From NCBI GenBank assembly GCA_009885995.1, contig VFJQ01000032.1, positions 1 to 64,000 of the forward strand: a stretch of DNA of 64,000 nucleotides. The letters are read 5' to 3'. The stretch is from Verrucomicrobiota bacterium (lineage in GTDB: Bacteria; Verrucomicrobiota; Verrucomicrobiia; Chthoniobacterales; Chthoniobacteraceae). Under the pieces are notes generated by a model. It worked only from the letters and a program-made list of their open reading frames with translations, made no database searches and was not told the origin of the DNA. Shown in pieces: positions 8,601 through 15,953 of this stretch. Both the position numbers and the translations under genes were made by a program. Numbering within the stretch: position 1 is the first letter of the stretch; each line of letters begins with the position of its first letter.

Positions 8601-9098
8601 AACGAAGTGGTTCGCCTGCCGACCGATCACGAGTGGAGCTGCGCGGTGGGCATCGGCGAGCGTGAAGTCGCGGCGAAGCTGCCGGACACGAAGGATCGGA
8701 AGATCGCGGATGTCTTCCCGTGGGGCAGCGCGTGGCCGCCGCCGGAGGGCGCGGGCAATTACTGGAGCGAGGAACTGCGACCGGCCCTGGCGGCGGGGAA
8801 GCATACCTGGATCAAGGGCGAACTGCCCGGTTACCGGGACGGGTTTGCGACGACCTCGCCGGCGGGTTCCTTTGCGGCGAATCGCGCCGGCCTTTACGAC
8901 CTCGGCGGCAACGTGTGGGAGTGGTGCGACGACTGGTATGCAAAGGAGCAAACGCCCCGCGTTTTGCGGGGTGGGTGCTTCGGCGACTTCGAGAGCGTCA
9001 AATCGCTCTCGTCGTGCCGCGGCAACCTCACGCCCACGCAACGCTACGTCAGCCGCGGCTTCCGTGTCGTCGTGGGGGGTGCGTCGTCTGGGCGTTGA
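5637..9098 (+). CDS. Ser/Thr protein kinase with two FGE-sulfatase domains
   Basis: This 1,153-residue protein begins with a four-cysteine zinc ribbon (C7, C10, C24, C27). A eukaryotic-type kinase domain spans about residues 66-335: glycine loop GQGGMGAVY, lysine 96 in VALKV, HRDIKPSN near 188, and DLG in place of DFG. A membrane segment lies near 374-396, placing the kinase inside and the rest outside. Residues about 488-614 resemble a LamG/DUF1080-type beta-sandwich (YARWTSAAGHYQLY, ELELRVVGQTL). Two FGE-sulfatase (SUMF1-type) domains follow, from about 633 and about 901, each opening NTLGMKFVPVP and containing GLHDLGGNVWEWC or GLYDLGGNVWEWC. The outer domains may sense ligands or carry an oxygenase-like activity, but their function is not established here. 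A 105-bp palindromic element (6832-6936) is inserted in frame just after the membrane segment. The kinase looks catalytically competent. Confidence 0.85.
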   Translation: MSLAKTCTLCAAPLVDDAPDGAICESCSAARAAESTRHITSGDLDASAPAFTLPPATAHMAESIGDFEIIDKLGQGGMGAVYRARQASLGRIVALKVLPSQFQEDEEFVARFQREAKVAASLNHPNLVRVFTSGQAAGCHYIAMELVEGENLHQRLKRGPLSAPEALRICGDVARGLQCGWDRGQIVHRDIKPSNIYLDANGAVKLGDLGLAKSLLSNTTGLTQTGTMMGTPHYVSPEQARGEKSLDFRADIYSLGCTLFHMLAGHAPYDAADSFSVVNMHLNAPPPAILKALPGCPIPLARLVSRMLKKQPRERHASYDDLIAEIERVMELLVHGERTGPSAVVAGWRELNEGPIHASDVQRIADAVSKSKLPLFGAIAAGVAVLGSIAFFVMKPAKPRSTGVPPVKAGVSPASAGASGGTPKATSGTPMLREPTPAAVRLSPSAEPWQDVLRDPAKLDLSGGAVRTPEGVRFTQGSVAMLSSSQGLRRDGAARIRATFGGWPPRLYARWTSAAGHYQLYAKDENMIVLERYENAAKQYTTLRVFPLREPLQPGQDYELELRVVGQTLTAKLNGEILGTVTDGTHPEGKLGVDGGGRNNTAPALVKSLEVLDLDAPGGASTTPATATKDAPFVNTLGMKFVPVPGTQIRMCIHETRKQDYAAYAAANPGVSDAWQNQDRGGVAVSSGDDHPVVGVIWDEARAFCTWLGKKEGRIYRLPTDREWSFAVGIAHEEAADADPQSLGSKIPDVYPWGSQWPPPAGAGNYPDSALKERLPEVPVIDGYTDGHPTTAPVMSFKPNALGLHDLGGNVWEWCDGTGDATAQKRILRGGSWFQSDRRYLLSSGRDVRAPGAPARDCGFRVVEVGPVSGPSAASASTPSTTLPRATSSATSPALASNVRPFINTLGMKFVPVPIVGGPSAGQRVLFSVWETRVQDYEVFAKETKREWPKAEFAQEATHPAVNVSWEDATAFCAWLTERERKAGKLGANEVVRLPTDHEWSCAVGIGEREVAAKLPDTKDRKIADVFPWGSAWPPPEGAGNYWSEELRPALAAGKHTWIKGELPGYRDGFATTSPAGSFAANRAGLYDLGGNVWEWCDDWYAKEQTPRVLRGGCFGDFESVKSLSSCRGNLTPTQRYVSRGFRVVVGGASSGR
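6832..6936 (+). repeat. Palindromic repeat element inside the kinase gene
   Basis: The arms at 6832-6857 and 6911-6936 are inverted copies of 26 bases with three mismatches. The left arm begins cgcggagcacgggcgtccc. The 53-base centre is itself GC-palindromic. The length is 105 bases, exactly 35 codons, so the frame is kept. It encodes STGVPPVKAGVSPASAGA and a matching second half. The TGVPPV string is one I associate with intergenic repeats of Verrucomicrobiota and Planctomycetota. Confidence 0.8.
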
Positions 9099-9151
9099 GT
9101 GGCTGCGTGTTTTCCCTCTGCCCTTTGTCCCTCTTACCCTTTGCCCTGCGC

Positions 9152-9199
9152 AGCAGTGCCGGCCTCGGCTTCCGCCCCGTCCTCGCCCCCGCGCCGTAG
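9152..9199 (+). pseudogene. Remnant of an FGE-sulfatase C-terminus
   Basis: One frame reads SAGLGFRPVLAPAP followed by TAG at 9197. GFR followed by a short hydrophobic strand is how FGE-sulfatase domains end, as seen in the two domains of the kinase just upstream (CGFRVVE and RGFRVVV). It has no start codon or upstream domain of its own. I read it as the tail of a lost or recombined third copy. The stretch is short, so chance resemblance is possible. Confidence 0.45.
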
Positions 9200-9208
9200 C
9201 CACCTAGT

Positions 9209-9227
9209 GCAGATCAGCGAAGGCTGG
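9209..9227 (+). repeat. 19-bp direct repeat, right copy
   Basis: An exact copy of 5555-5573 (gcagatcagcgaaggctgg), 3,654 bp downstream in the same orientation. Here it is non-coding and lies between the FGE remnant and the toxin-antitoxin-like pair. In the frame that would continue lptE it reads QISEGW and then runs on for about 16 more codons to a TGA at 9282-9284. Confidence 0.85.
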
Positions 9228-9270
9228 CAGGCGCGCTTGCCATCGCCGCCGCAGGGCATAATCTGCCGCC

Positions 9271-9477
9271 ATGACGCTCGATGAATTGAAATCCGAGTTG
9301 CGGGATGCGCCGCCGGAAGTGCGCGAGGAACTTTATACCCTGCTGTGCGCGCTGCGCCGCGCCCAGGATCCGGAGCGCGGACGGCACCTGGCCGCGAAAC
9401 TCGCCGATCCCGCCCGCTGGGTCTCGGCCGAGGAGGCCGCCGCGCGGCTCGGTCTTCCCTCCGCCGCCGGACAGTGA
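9271..9477 (+). CDS. Small antitoxin-like protein
   Basis: This 68-residue, highly charged, helical protein (LKSELRDAPPEVREELYTLL, then ARWVSAEEAAARLGLP) has no recognised domain. Its C-terminal part, VSAEEAAARLG, resembles the first helices of a small DNA-binding or antitoxin module. Its TGA stop overlaps the GTG start of the next frame by four bases (GTGA), the usual coupling of antitoxin and toxin. The toxin partner has a broken frame, so the pair may be inactive. Assignment as an antitoxin rests on size and context, not on a diagnostic motif. Confidence 0.5.
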   Translation: MTLDELKSELRDAPPEVREELYTLLCALRRAQDPERGRHLAAKLADPARWVSAEEAAARLGLPSAAGQ

Positions 9478-9738
9478 AACGGCGTCTGCTGCTCGACAGC
9501 GACGTCGTGGATTTCCTCGCCCGGCTGCCTGCGCGTGAACGCGGCACGCTCTGGCACCGCCTCCACGAAATTACCGCCACGCCGGATCGCTTCGCCGACT
9601 ACCACGAGCACGACGCGACAGGCCGCGCGCTGTCGCGCCCACATCTTCCGCGGATACGCCATCGTTTATTGGGGCGACTTCGCCGACCGCCACGCGAAGG
9701 TGCTGGAAATCACCGGTGCTGACGACTTCGTATTGTAG
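9474..9738 (+). pseudogene. RelE/ParE-like toxin, frameshifted
   Basis: From GTG 9474 the frame reads KRRLLLDSDVVDFLARLP, then HRLHEITATPDRFADYHEHD. It then runs off into unrelated arginine-rich sequence. One base downstream in phase, the natural continuation appears: HIFRGYAIVYWGDFADRHAK and VLEITGADDFVL, ending at 9738. The joined product (about 87 residues) has the size and the strand pattern ending in GYAIVYW and VLEI that I expect of RelE/ParE-type toxins. The shift lies at the CCC run at 9638-9640, where one C fewer restores a single frame. It is either a true inactivating insertion or a base-call error. Confidence 0.6.
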
Positions 9739-9747
9739 CCGCCACTC

Positions 9748-10410
9748 ATGCTCAGCCTCGTCGCCACACCGATCGGAAATCTCACGGACATCACCCTGCG
9801 CGCGCTGGAGACGCTCAAAGCGGCGGACGTGATCGCGTGCGAAGACACGCGGCACTCGCTGCGGCTGCTCCAGCACTACGAGATCCGCAAGCCGCTCGTC
9901 TCCTACCACGCGCACAACGAAGCGCGGCGGACCGCGGAACTGATCGAGCAGATTGCAGAGGGAAAACACATCGCCGTCATCAGCGATGCTGGCTTGCCGG
10001 GGATCAGCGATCCGGGGCACCGCTTGCTGCGCGCGTGCCAGGAGCGCGGGCTGCCTTACACGATCATCCCCGGCCCGAGCGCGGTGCTCACGGGGCTGAT
10101 CGGGAGCGGGTTCGATGCGGAAGAGTTCCACTACGGCGGCTTCCTGCCGGTGAAGAGCGGCGGGCGCGAACGGGAGATCCTCGCGGCGGGAGCGCGCGAA
10201 GTGACGAGCGTTTTCTTCGAGAGCACGCATCGCATCCTCAAGACGCTCGCGTGCTGTGCGCAGCACCTCCCCGAGCGCGAGCTGTGCGTCGCGCGCGAGC
10301 TGACGAAGACCTTCGAGGAATACCGCCGCGGCACCGCAGCCGAATTGCTCGCGCACTACTCGGTGCATCCGCCGAAAGGCGAGATTGTGCTCGTGATTCG
10401 GGGAGCGTGA
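9748..10410 (+). CDS. rsmI: RsmI, 16S rRNA C1402 2'-O-methyltransferase
   Basis: The 220-residue protein is a tetrapyrrole-methylase-fold enzyme with the RsmI signatures VATPIGNLTDITLRALETL, ACEDTRHS, SDAGLPGISDPG, and IPGPSAVLTGLIGSG. RsmI uses S-adenosylmethionine to methylate the ribose of C1402 in the decoding centre of 16S rRNA. The length is a little short because the C-terminal extension of E. coli RsmI is absent. The gene follows the toxin-like remnant by nine bases and precedes a glutathione peroxidase by 17 bases. Confidence 0.92.
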   Translation: MLSLVATPIGNLTDITLRALETLKAADVIACEDTRHSLRLLQHYEIRKPLVSYHAHNEARRTAELIEQIAEGKHIAVISDAGLPGISDPGHRLLRACQERGLPYTIIPGPSAVLTGLIGSGFDAEEFHYGGFLPVKSGGREREILAAGAREVTSVFFESTHRILKTLACCAQHLPERELCVARELTKTFEEYRRGTAAELLAHYSVHPPKGEIVLVIRGA

Positions 10411-10427
10411 GGGTTTCTCTCCGTGCC

Positions 10428-10946
10428 ATGAAACTCGCCGTCGCCCTCCTCTTCACCCTCACTGCCATGACCCAAGCCGCCGATCTCGCCGCCATCCCGC
10501 TCAAGGACATCGATGGCAAGGACACCTCGCTCGCCGCTTACAAAAGCAAGGTGCTGCTCGTGGTGAATGTCGCGTCGCAGTGCGGCTACACGGCGCAATA
10601 CGAGGGGCTCGAGGCGCTCTATGGGAAGTTCAAGGACCGTGGGCTCGTGGTGCTCGGCTTTCCGTGCAACGACTTCGGCGCGCAGGAGCCGGGGAGCGAG
10701 GCGGAGATCAAACAGTTCTGCTCGTCGCGCTTCAGCGTGAGCTTCCCGATGTTTTCAAAGCTGCACGTCAAAGGTCCGGAGCAGCACCCGCTCTACGCCG
10801 CACTGACTTCCGGCGGAGCGCCGGTGAAATGGAACTTCGGCAAGTTCCTCATCGGCAAGGAAGGCCAGATCATCGCGCGCTACGACAGCGGCACGGAGCC
10901 CGATGACGCGAAGCTGCTCGCCGCCATCGAGACGGCGCTGAAGTAG
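10428..10946 (+). CDS. Glutathione peroxidase family protein, exported
   Basis: This 172-residue thiol peroxidase has an N-terminal signal sequence (KLAVALLFTLTAMTQAADL). The peroxidatic cysteine is in VNVASQCGYT. The second conserved block is LGFPCNDFGAQEPG, and the tryptophan/asparagine block is VKWNFGKFLIGKEG. Family members reduce hydrogen or lipid peroxides, in bacteria usually with thioredoxin rather than glutathione. The signal peptide suggests a periplasmic role. The FPCNDFG block carries D where FPCNQFG enzymes have the catalytic glutamine; other bacterial members share this form. It ends 11 bases before the convergent uspA-like gene. Confidence 0.88.
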   Translation: MKLAVALLFTLTAMTQAADLAAIPLKDIDGKDTSLAAYKSKVLLVVNVASQCGYTAQYEGLEALYGKFKDRGLVVLGFPCNDFGAQEPGSEAEIKQFCSSRFSVSFPMFSKLHVKGPEQHPLYAALTSGGAPVKWNFGKFLIGKEGQIIARYDSGTEPDDAKLLAAIETALK

Positions 10947-10957
10947 TAGGGTCGCGG

Positions 10958-11395
10958 CTACACGTTCGCCGGCACGACGATCACGGGCACCTTCGCCGCG
11001 CGAAGCACGCCGCTGGTCACGCTGCCGACGAGGAACTCGAACAGTGCGCCGTGCCCGTGCGAGCCCATCACGATCGCGTCGGCTTGCTGCTTGTCCGCTT
11101 CATCGAGGATCTTCTCCACGAGCGGCCCTTGCACGTGCAGGGCGAGCACCTGGAAGCCATCGACAGCCACGGTGGCGCTGATTTCCTCGAGTTTCTGGTG
11201 CTCCTTTTTGAAGTCGCGCGCGACGGCGGTCCGCACCGCCATCGGGCCGGGCTCGAATCCGATGAAGTCGGGTTCGGGTTCACTCACGTGGAGCAACACG
11301 AGGCGGGCACTGAAGGCCCGCGCCATCGCCCGCGCGGTTTCGACCACACGGGGGGTTACGTCGGAGAAGTCAACGGGGACGAGGATCGTATTCAT
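10958..11395 (-). CDS. Universal stress protein (UspA family)
   Basis: The 145-residue protein has the Usp fold: ILVPVDFSDVTPRVVETA at the N-terminus, VLLHVSEPE after the first helix, and the ATP-binding loop GSHGHGALFEFLVGSVTSGVL near the C-terminus, ending PVIVVP. The G-2x-G-9x-G(S/T) pattern of ATP-binding UspA proteins is present. Such proteins raise survival under starvation or oxidative stress. The ATG at 11395 starts the conserved first strand; longer in-frame starts would add unrelated sequence. It is divergent from the M16 protease operon, with about 140 bp between them. Confidence 0.88.
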   Translation of the reverse strand: MNTILVPVDFSDVTPRVVETARAMARAFSARLVLLHVSEPEPDFIGFEPGPMAVRTAVARDFKKEHQKLEEISATVAVDGFQVLALHVQGPLVEKILDEADKQQADAIVMGSHGHGALFEFLVGSVTSGVLRAAKVPVIVVPANV

Positions 11396-11535
11396 AAGTG
11401 TCAGTTGTGTATCGGAACATAGCGCCCTTTTGGCTGTTGGCGTCTCGCCACGGATTGTTCGCCGCGGCCCATCCTTTGTCGGGCTGCGCGGGGCTTGCGG
11501 GGGAAAGCGGATGGCACCACTCTCCGCGCCTTCCC

Positions 11536-12897
11536 ATGCCGACCCTGCTCCGCTTCGTCCTCGCCGCACTGATCGCCGCCCCCGCTTTCGCCAAGGAAAC
11601 GCCGGCTGCCGCGACCGTCATCAAGCCGATCAAGTTCCTCGAATACGATCTGCCGAACGGCCTCCACGTCATCCTCCACGAGAATCACCAGGCGCCCGTC
11701 GTCTCGACCTACGTGCTCTACCACGTGGGCAGCAAAAACGAGCGCGCCGACCGCACGGGCTTCGCGCACTTTTTCGAACACCTCATGTTCGAGGGCAGCG
11801 AAAACATCCCGCGCGGCAAGATCGACAAATACGTCTCCGGCGCCGGCGGAAACCTGAACGCCAGCACGTCGTTCGACAAAACCGACTACTACTTCAACCT
11901 CCCCGCCAACCAGCTCGAGCTCGCGCTGTGGATCGAAAGCGAGCGCATGATGCACGCGAAGGTGGACGAGCAGGGCGTCGAGACGCAGCGGCAGGTGGTA
12001 AAAGAGGAGCGCCGTCGTGGCGTGGACAACCAGCCCTACGGCACGCTCTTCGAGGAGCTCGCCGCGCTCGTCTTCAAAGGCACGCCCTACGCGTGGACGC
12101 CCATCGGCTCGGTGCAATACATCGACCAGGCGAAGATCGAGGAGTTCCGCGACTTCTACAAAACCTACTACCTGCCGAACAACGCGACCCTCGCCGTCGC
12201 CGGCGACATCGACGTCGAGCGCACGAAGAAACTCATCGAAGACTACTTCGGCCCGATCCCGAAAGGGGCCGCGATCCAGCGTCCGGAGGTCGCGTGGGAT
12301 TTCAAATCGAAGCGCGAGACCAAGGACGTGACCAAGGACAACACGCCGCTCCCCGCCACGCTCCACGCGTGGCGCGCGCCGACCGAGACGCACCCCGACG
12401 CGTATCCGATCGAGATGCTCGGCAACATCCTCAGCAAAGGCCGCAGCTCGCGGCTCTACCGCCGGCTCGTCGATGCGGAGCAGGTCGCCGTCGCGTGCGA
12501 TGCGTTCGCTTTTCTCCAGGAAAAGGCCGGCATGATCGGCGTTTTCGCCAACGGCCAGAGCGGTGTCGCGCTCGATAAACTCGACCAGCTCATCGCCGAG
12601 GAGATCCAGAAAGTGCGCGAGAAGGGCGTGAGCGAGGAGGAGTTCCAGAAAGTGCGCAACCAGCAGGAGGCGGACTTTGCCACGAGCTTCGGCTCGATGA
12701 ATGCGCGCGCGAAAAACCTCGCGCGCTACCACGTCTTCTACGGCGACGCGAACCTCATCAACACCGAGCTCGACCGCTACATGGCCGTGAAGCGCGAAGA
12801 CCTCCAGCGCGTCGCGAAAGAGTATCTGCTCGACGACCGCACGCAGATCCTCCGCTACCCCGTCCCCGCCGCGCAGCCCGCCAAAGCCGCCAAGTAA
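11536..12897 (+). CDS. M16 zinc peptidase, catalytic partner
   Basis: The 453-residue secreted protein has a signal peptide (TLLRFVLAALIAAPAFA) and an M16A domain. The inverted zinc motif HFFEH lies in FAHFFEHLMFEGSEN at about residue 79. The downstream glutamate block is VVKEERRRGVDNQPYG, and the second half contains YLPNNATLAVAGD. Family members (pitrilysin, processing peptidase, PqqF-like) cut short peptides. The next gene encodes a related protein without the zinc motif, the usual arrangement of a two-subunit M16 peptidase. The pair probably works in the periplasm. Confidence 0.9.
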   Translation: MPTLLRFVLAALIAAPAFAKETPAAATVIKPIKFLEYDLPNGLHVILHENHQAPVVSTYVLYHVGSKNERADRTGFAHFFEHLMFEGSENIPRGKIDKYVSGAGGNLNASTSFDKTDYYFNLPANQLELALWIESERMMHAKVDEQGVETQRQVVKEERRRGVDNQPYGTLFEELAALVFKGTPYAWTPIGSVQYIDQAKIEEFRDFYKTYYLPNNATLAVAGDIDVERTKKLIEDYFGPIPKGAAIQRPEVAWDFKSKRETKDVTKDNTPLPATLHAWRAPTETHPDAYPIEMLGNILSKGRSSRLYRRLVDAEQVAVACDAFAFLQEKAGMIGVFANGQSGVALDKLDQLIAEEIQKVREKGVSEEEFQKVRNQQEADFATSFGSMNARAKNLARYHVFYGDANLINTELDRYMAVKREDLQRVAKEYLLDDRTQILRYPVPAAQPAKAAK

Positions 12898-12909
12898 CCC
12901 CTTCGTCCC

Positions 12910-14316
12910 ATGCGTCCCATCCTCGTCCTATTCGCCCTCTCGGTCCTTCAAGCCGGCGCCGCCATCGACCGCTCCCGCAAGCCCGAGCCCGGCCCCGCGC
13001 CCGAGGCCGCGTTTCCAGATTACACCACGCGCGAACTGCCGAACGGCCTCAAGGTCTTCGTCATCCAGGACGATCGCAAACCGAGCGTCACCTTCCGCCT
13101 GCTCATCAAGGGCGGCGCCTCGCAGGACGGCGACAAGCCCGGCCTCAGCGGCTTCGTCGGCACGCTGCTCAACCGCGGCACAAAGACCCGCGACGCGATG
13201 AAGTTTGCCACCGAGAGCGACAGCATCGGCGCACAGATCGAATCCGCGTCGGGCGCCGACGCGATCTCCGTCAGCGCGGGTGGTCTTACCAAATACACCG
13301 ACACGCTGCTCGAGCTGCTCGTCGATGCCACGCTGAACCCGACCTTCCCCGCCGAGCAATTCGCCAAGGAGCAGAAGAAAGCGCTCAGCGCGCTCGCCGC
13401 GGAGAAGCAGCAGCCCGAGTCACTCGCCGGCAAGCTCGCCGCGCGCGTCGTCTATGGCGCCGAGCATCCCTACGGACGCTACCGCACCGAGGAGAGCGTC
13501 GCCGCCATCACGCGCGACGACCTCGTGAAGTATCACGACACGTGGTTCGCGCCGAACAACGCCACGCTCGCGATCGTCGGCGATGTGCAGGCTGACGACA
13601 TCCTTGCGCGTGTCGCGAAAGCGTTCGCCGGATGGCAGCGGAAGGACGTGCCGACCACGACATTCCCCGTGGCGCCGAAGGTGAACGGCCTCACCATCCA
13701 CCTCGTCGATCGTCCCGGCAGCGTGCAGAGCAATATCGTCGTCACCAACCCCGGCCCCGCTCGCAGCGCGTCCGACGTGCCAGAGATCAACGTGACCAAC
13801 GCCACGCTCGGCGGCGGATTCAGCGGCCGGCTTTTCCAAAACCTGCGCGAGAAACACGGCTGGACCTACGGCGCCTACAGCGTCTTCGACATGCAAAAGC
13901 TCGCCGGCGACTTCGCCGCGCAAGCCGAGACGCGCAACGAAGTGACCGCGCCCGCGATCGAGGAGACGCTCAAGGAAATCAAACGTCTCCAGACCGAGCC
14001 CGTCCCCGCACCCGAACTCGAGCTCCAGCGCGAATACAACGTCGGCAACTACCTGCTCAGCCTCGAGAGCGCCGGCCGCACCGCGCAGCGCGTGCAGGAC
14101 ATCGAGCTCTACGGACTCGATCCGGACTTCTACAAACTCTACGCCAAGCGCATGGCCTCGACGACCGCCGAGCAGGTCCAGGCGACCGCGCAGAAATACC
14201 TCAGCACGGAAAACGTCGCGCTCGTCGTGGTCGGCGAAGCGAAGCAGATCCAGCCCTCGCTGGAGAAGATCGGGAAGGTCGTGCTCTACGACCAGGAGCT
14301 GAAGCCGAAGCCGTAA
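12910..14316 (+). CDS. M16 peptidase-like protein, non-catalytic partner
   Basis: The 468-residue protein begins with a signal sequence and aligns in layout with the preceding gene: RELPNGLKVFVIQDDRKPSVTF at the start, and WFAPNNATLAIVGDV and RLFQNLREKHGWTYG later. At the position of HxxEH it reads GLSGFVGTLLNRG, so zinc ligands are absent. Such non-catalytic subunits shape the chamber of the active partner. It begins 12 bases after its partner gene and is followed at 13 bases by gluQ. Confidence 0.88.
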   Translation: MRPILVLFALSVLQAGAAIDRSRKPEPGPAPEAAFPDYTTRELPNGLKVFVIQDDRKPSVTFRLLIKGGASQDGDKPGLSGFVGTLLNRGTKTRDAMKFATESDSIGAQIESASGADAISVSAGGLTKYTDTLLELLVDATLNPTFPAEQFAKEQKKALSALAAEKQQPESLAGKLAARVVYGAEHPYGRYRTEESVAAITRDDLVKYHDTWFAPNNATLAIVGDVQADDILARVAKAFAGWQRKDVPTTTFPVAPKVNGLTIHLVDRPGSVQSNIVVTNPGPARSASDVPEINVTNATLGGGFSGRLFQNLREKHGWTYGAYSVFDMQKLAGDFAAQAETRNEVTAPAIEETLKEIKRLQTEPVPAPELELQREYNVGNYLLSLESAGRTAQRVQDIELYGLDPDFYKLYAKRMASTTAEQVQATAQKYLSTENVALVVVGEAKQIQPSLEKIGKVVLYDQELKPKP

Positions 14317-14329
14317 GCTTCCCGCCGCG

Positions 14330-15142
14330 ATGCCCTACCGCGGCCGTCTTGCCCCGTCGCCCACGGGCTTCCTGCACCGCGGACACGCGCGCACGTTCTG
14401 GCTCGCACAGCAGCGCGCCGCCGGCGGCACGCTGATCCTGCGCAATGACGACCTCGACCGCGCGCGCGTCCGGCCCGAGTTCGTCGATGCGATGTTTGAA
14501 GACATGCGCTGGCTTGGCCTGCGCTGGAGCGAAGGCCCGGATGTCGGCGGCCCGCACGCGCCTTACACGCAGAGCGAGCGCCTCTCGCTCTACCGCGCCT
14601 CCTTCGAGCGGCTGAAAGCCGCAGGCTTCCTCTTCCCGTGCATCTGCTCGCGCAAAGACGTGCTCACCGCCGCCGGCGCTCCGCACGATAGCGAAGACGA
14701 GCCCGTCTACCCCGGCACCTGCCGCGCGCGGCGCGATCATCCTCTCGACGTGAACTGGCGCTTCCGTGTTCCCGACGGCGAGACGCTAGTCTTCACCGAC
14801 GGCCACTTCGGTGAGCAGCGCGCGATCGCCGGTGTGGACTTCGGCGACTTCCTCGTCTGGCGCAAAGACGACCTGCCCAGCTACCAGCTCGCGTGCGTGG
14901 TCGATGACGCGCTCATGCGCATCACCGAAGTCGTCCGCGGCGCCGACCTCATCGCAAGCACCTTCCGCCAGATCCTGCTCTTCCGCGCGCTCGGCTGGAC
15001 CGCGCCCGCCTTTTACCACTGCCCGCTCGTGCTCGATGAAACCGGCAAGCGTCTCGCGAAGCGCGACGCGAGCACTACGCTGCGCGGCCTGCGCGCTGCC
15101 GGCTGGACGGCAGGGCAAATCCTCAGAGAACCCACAGCATGA
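14330..15142 (+). CDS. gluQ: Glutamyl-Q tRNA(Asp) synthetase
   Basis: The 270-residue protein is a truncated class I synthetase. It opens YRGRLAPSPTGFLHRGHART, with HRGH at the HIGH site, has the zinc-site elements CICSRKD and YPGTCR, and the KMSKS-like GKRLAKRD near the end. It lacks the anticodon-binding domain of GltX. GluQ attaches glutamate to the queuosine base of tRNA(Asp) without needing the anticodon domain. Its stop overlaps the next start by four bases (ATGA). Confidence 0.9.
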   Translation: MPYRGRLAPSPTGFLHRGHARTFWLAQQRAAGGTLILRNDDLDRARVRPEFVDAMFEDMRWLGLRWSEGPDVGGPHAPYTQSERLSLYRASFERLKAAGFLFPCICSRKDVLTAAGAPHDSEDEPVYPGTCRARRDHPLDVNWRFRVPDGETLVFTDGHFGEQRAIAGVDFGDFLVWRKDDLPSYQLACVVDDALMRITEVVRGADLIASTFRQILLFRALGWTAPAFYHCPLVLDETGKRLAKRDASTTLRGLRAAGWTAGQILREPTA

Positions 15143-15612
15143 GCACGAACTACCTTCCCGCCAACTATCCGATCCTCGCCCCGTATCTCTGCATCCGCGA
15201 CGCCGCCAAGGCGCTCGACTTTTACAAGACCGCCTTCGGCGCCACCGAGCGTATGCGCATGGCCGCGCCCGACGGCAAAGTCATGCACGCCGAGATCGAG
15301 ATCGCCGGCGGCGTCATCATGCTGGCCGATGAGTTTCCCGATATGGGCTTTCAAAGTCCGCAGCATTTCGGCGGCACGCCCGTCACCGTGCATCTCTACG
15401 TGAAAGACGTGGATGCCTTCGTCGCTCACGCTGGTGCCAACGGCGCGACCATCGACACGCCGCCAAAGAACCAATTCTACGGCGACCGCACCGCCAAGCT
15501 CGTCGATCCGTTCGGCCATGTTTGGCACTTTGCCACGCATGTCGAAGACGTGACGCCCGAGGAGATGAAGCGGCGGCAGCAGGAGATGTTCGGCGGCTGC
15601 GCGCAGAGTTAG
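15139..15612 (+). CDS. VOC-family protein (PhnB/glyoxalase-like)
   Basis: The 157-residue protein has the paired beta-alpha-beta-beta-beta units of the vicinal oxygen chelate fold: YLCIRDAAKALDFYKTAFGATE, GKVMHAEIEIAGGVIMLAD, and KLVDPFGHVWHFATH. This is the PhnB-like subgroup (YxxFxxAxExY type), many of which have no known substrate. Potential metal ligands include H53 region and the terminal HVW. It is translationally coupled to gluQ but has no obvious link to tRNA charging. Confidence 0.85.
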   Translation: MSTNYLPANYPILAPYLCIRDAAKALDFYKTAFGATERMRMAAPDGKVMHAEIEIAGGVIMLADEFPDMGFQSPQHFGGTPVTVHLYVKDVDAFVAHAGANGATIDTPPKNQFYGDRTAKLVDPFGHVWHFATHVEDVTPEEMKRRQQEMFGGCAQS

Positions 15613-15625
15613 CGCACCGGGAGCG

Positions 15626-15841
15626 CTAGTCCTCGTCGGCGCCCCAGAGGTGCTCCTTCGTCCACTTCGTCTCGTAGAGCTTGCACAGTCCGATCGCCGC
15701 CGCGACGCCGCCGCTGAAGCTCGCGGCGGTCGTGTATTGCTTCTCCTCGTCGTAGGTCCCCACGGAGATCACCACGTGCTCGAAGTGCTCGCTGAGGATT
15801 TCAAAGCAACGGTCGATGGCTTGCTGTTGGGACGTATTCAT
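15626..15841 (-). CDS. Small conserved hypothetical protein
   Basis: A 71-residue acidic protein (QQAIDRCFEILSEHFEHVVI, then YTTAASFSGGVAAAIGLCK). It has no signal peptide or membrane helix and no motif I recognise. The regular alternation of helix and strand and the ATG start make a real gene likely. It lies 14 bases from the convergent VOC gene and about 110 bases from the end of the histidine kinase gene on the same strand. Confidence 0.55.
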   Translation of the reverse strand: MNTSQQQAIDRCFEILSEHFEHVVISVGTYDEEKQYTTAASFSGGVAAAIGLCKLYETKWTKEHLWGADED

Positions 15842-15953
15842 TTCGGAAGAAGTGTGGGCATCAGTGGCACGCGCGTCCGCAGCGCGCTAGCGACGATTAT
15901 TGCAGCCGCGGCTCCATGGGATGCGTTCCCGTTGGGCCCTGTCTCTGCGCGGC

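Noticed and set aside
12910-14316. M16-like protein without HxxEH as a dead pseudogene
   Set aside because: The frame is full length and the loss of the zinc site is usual for the partner subunit of paired M16 peptidases.
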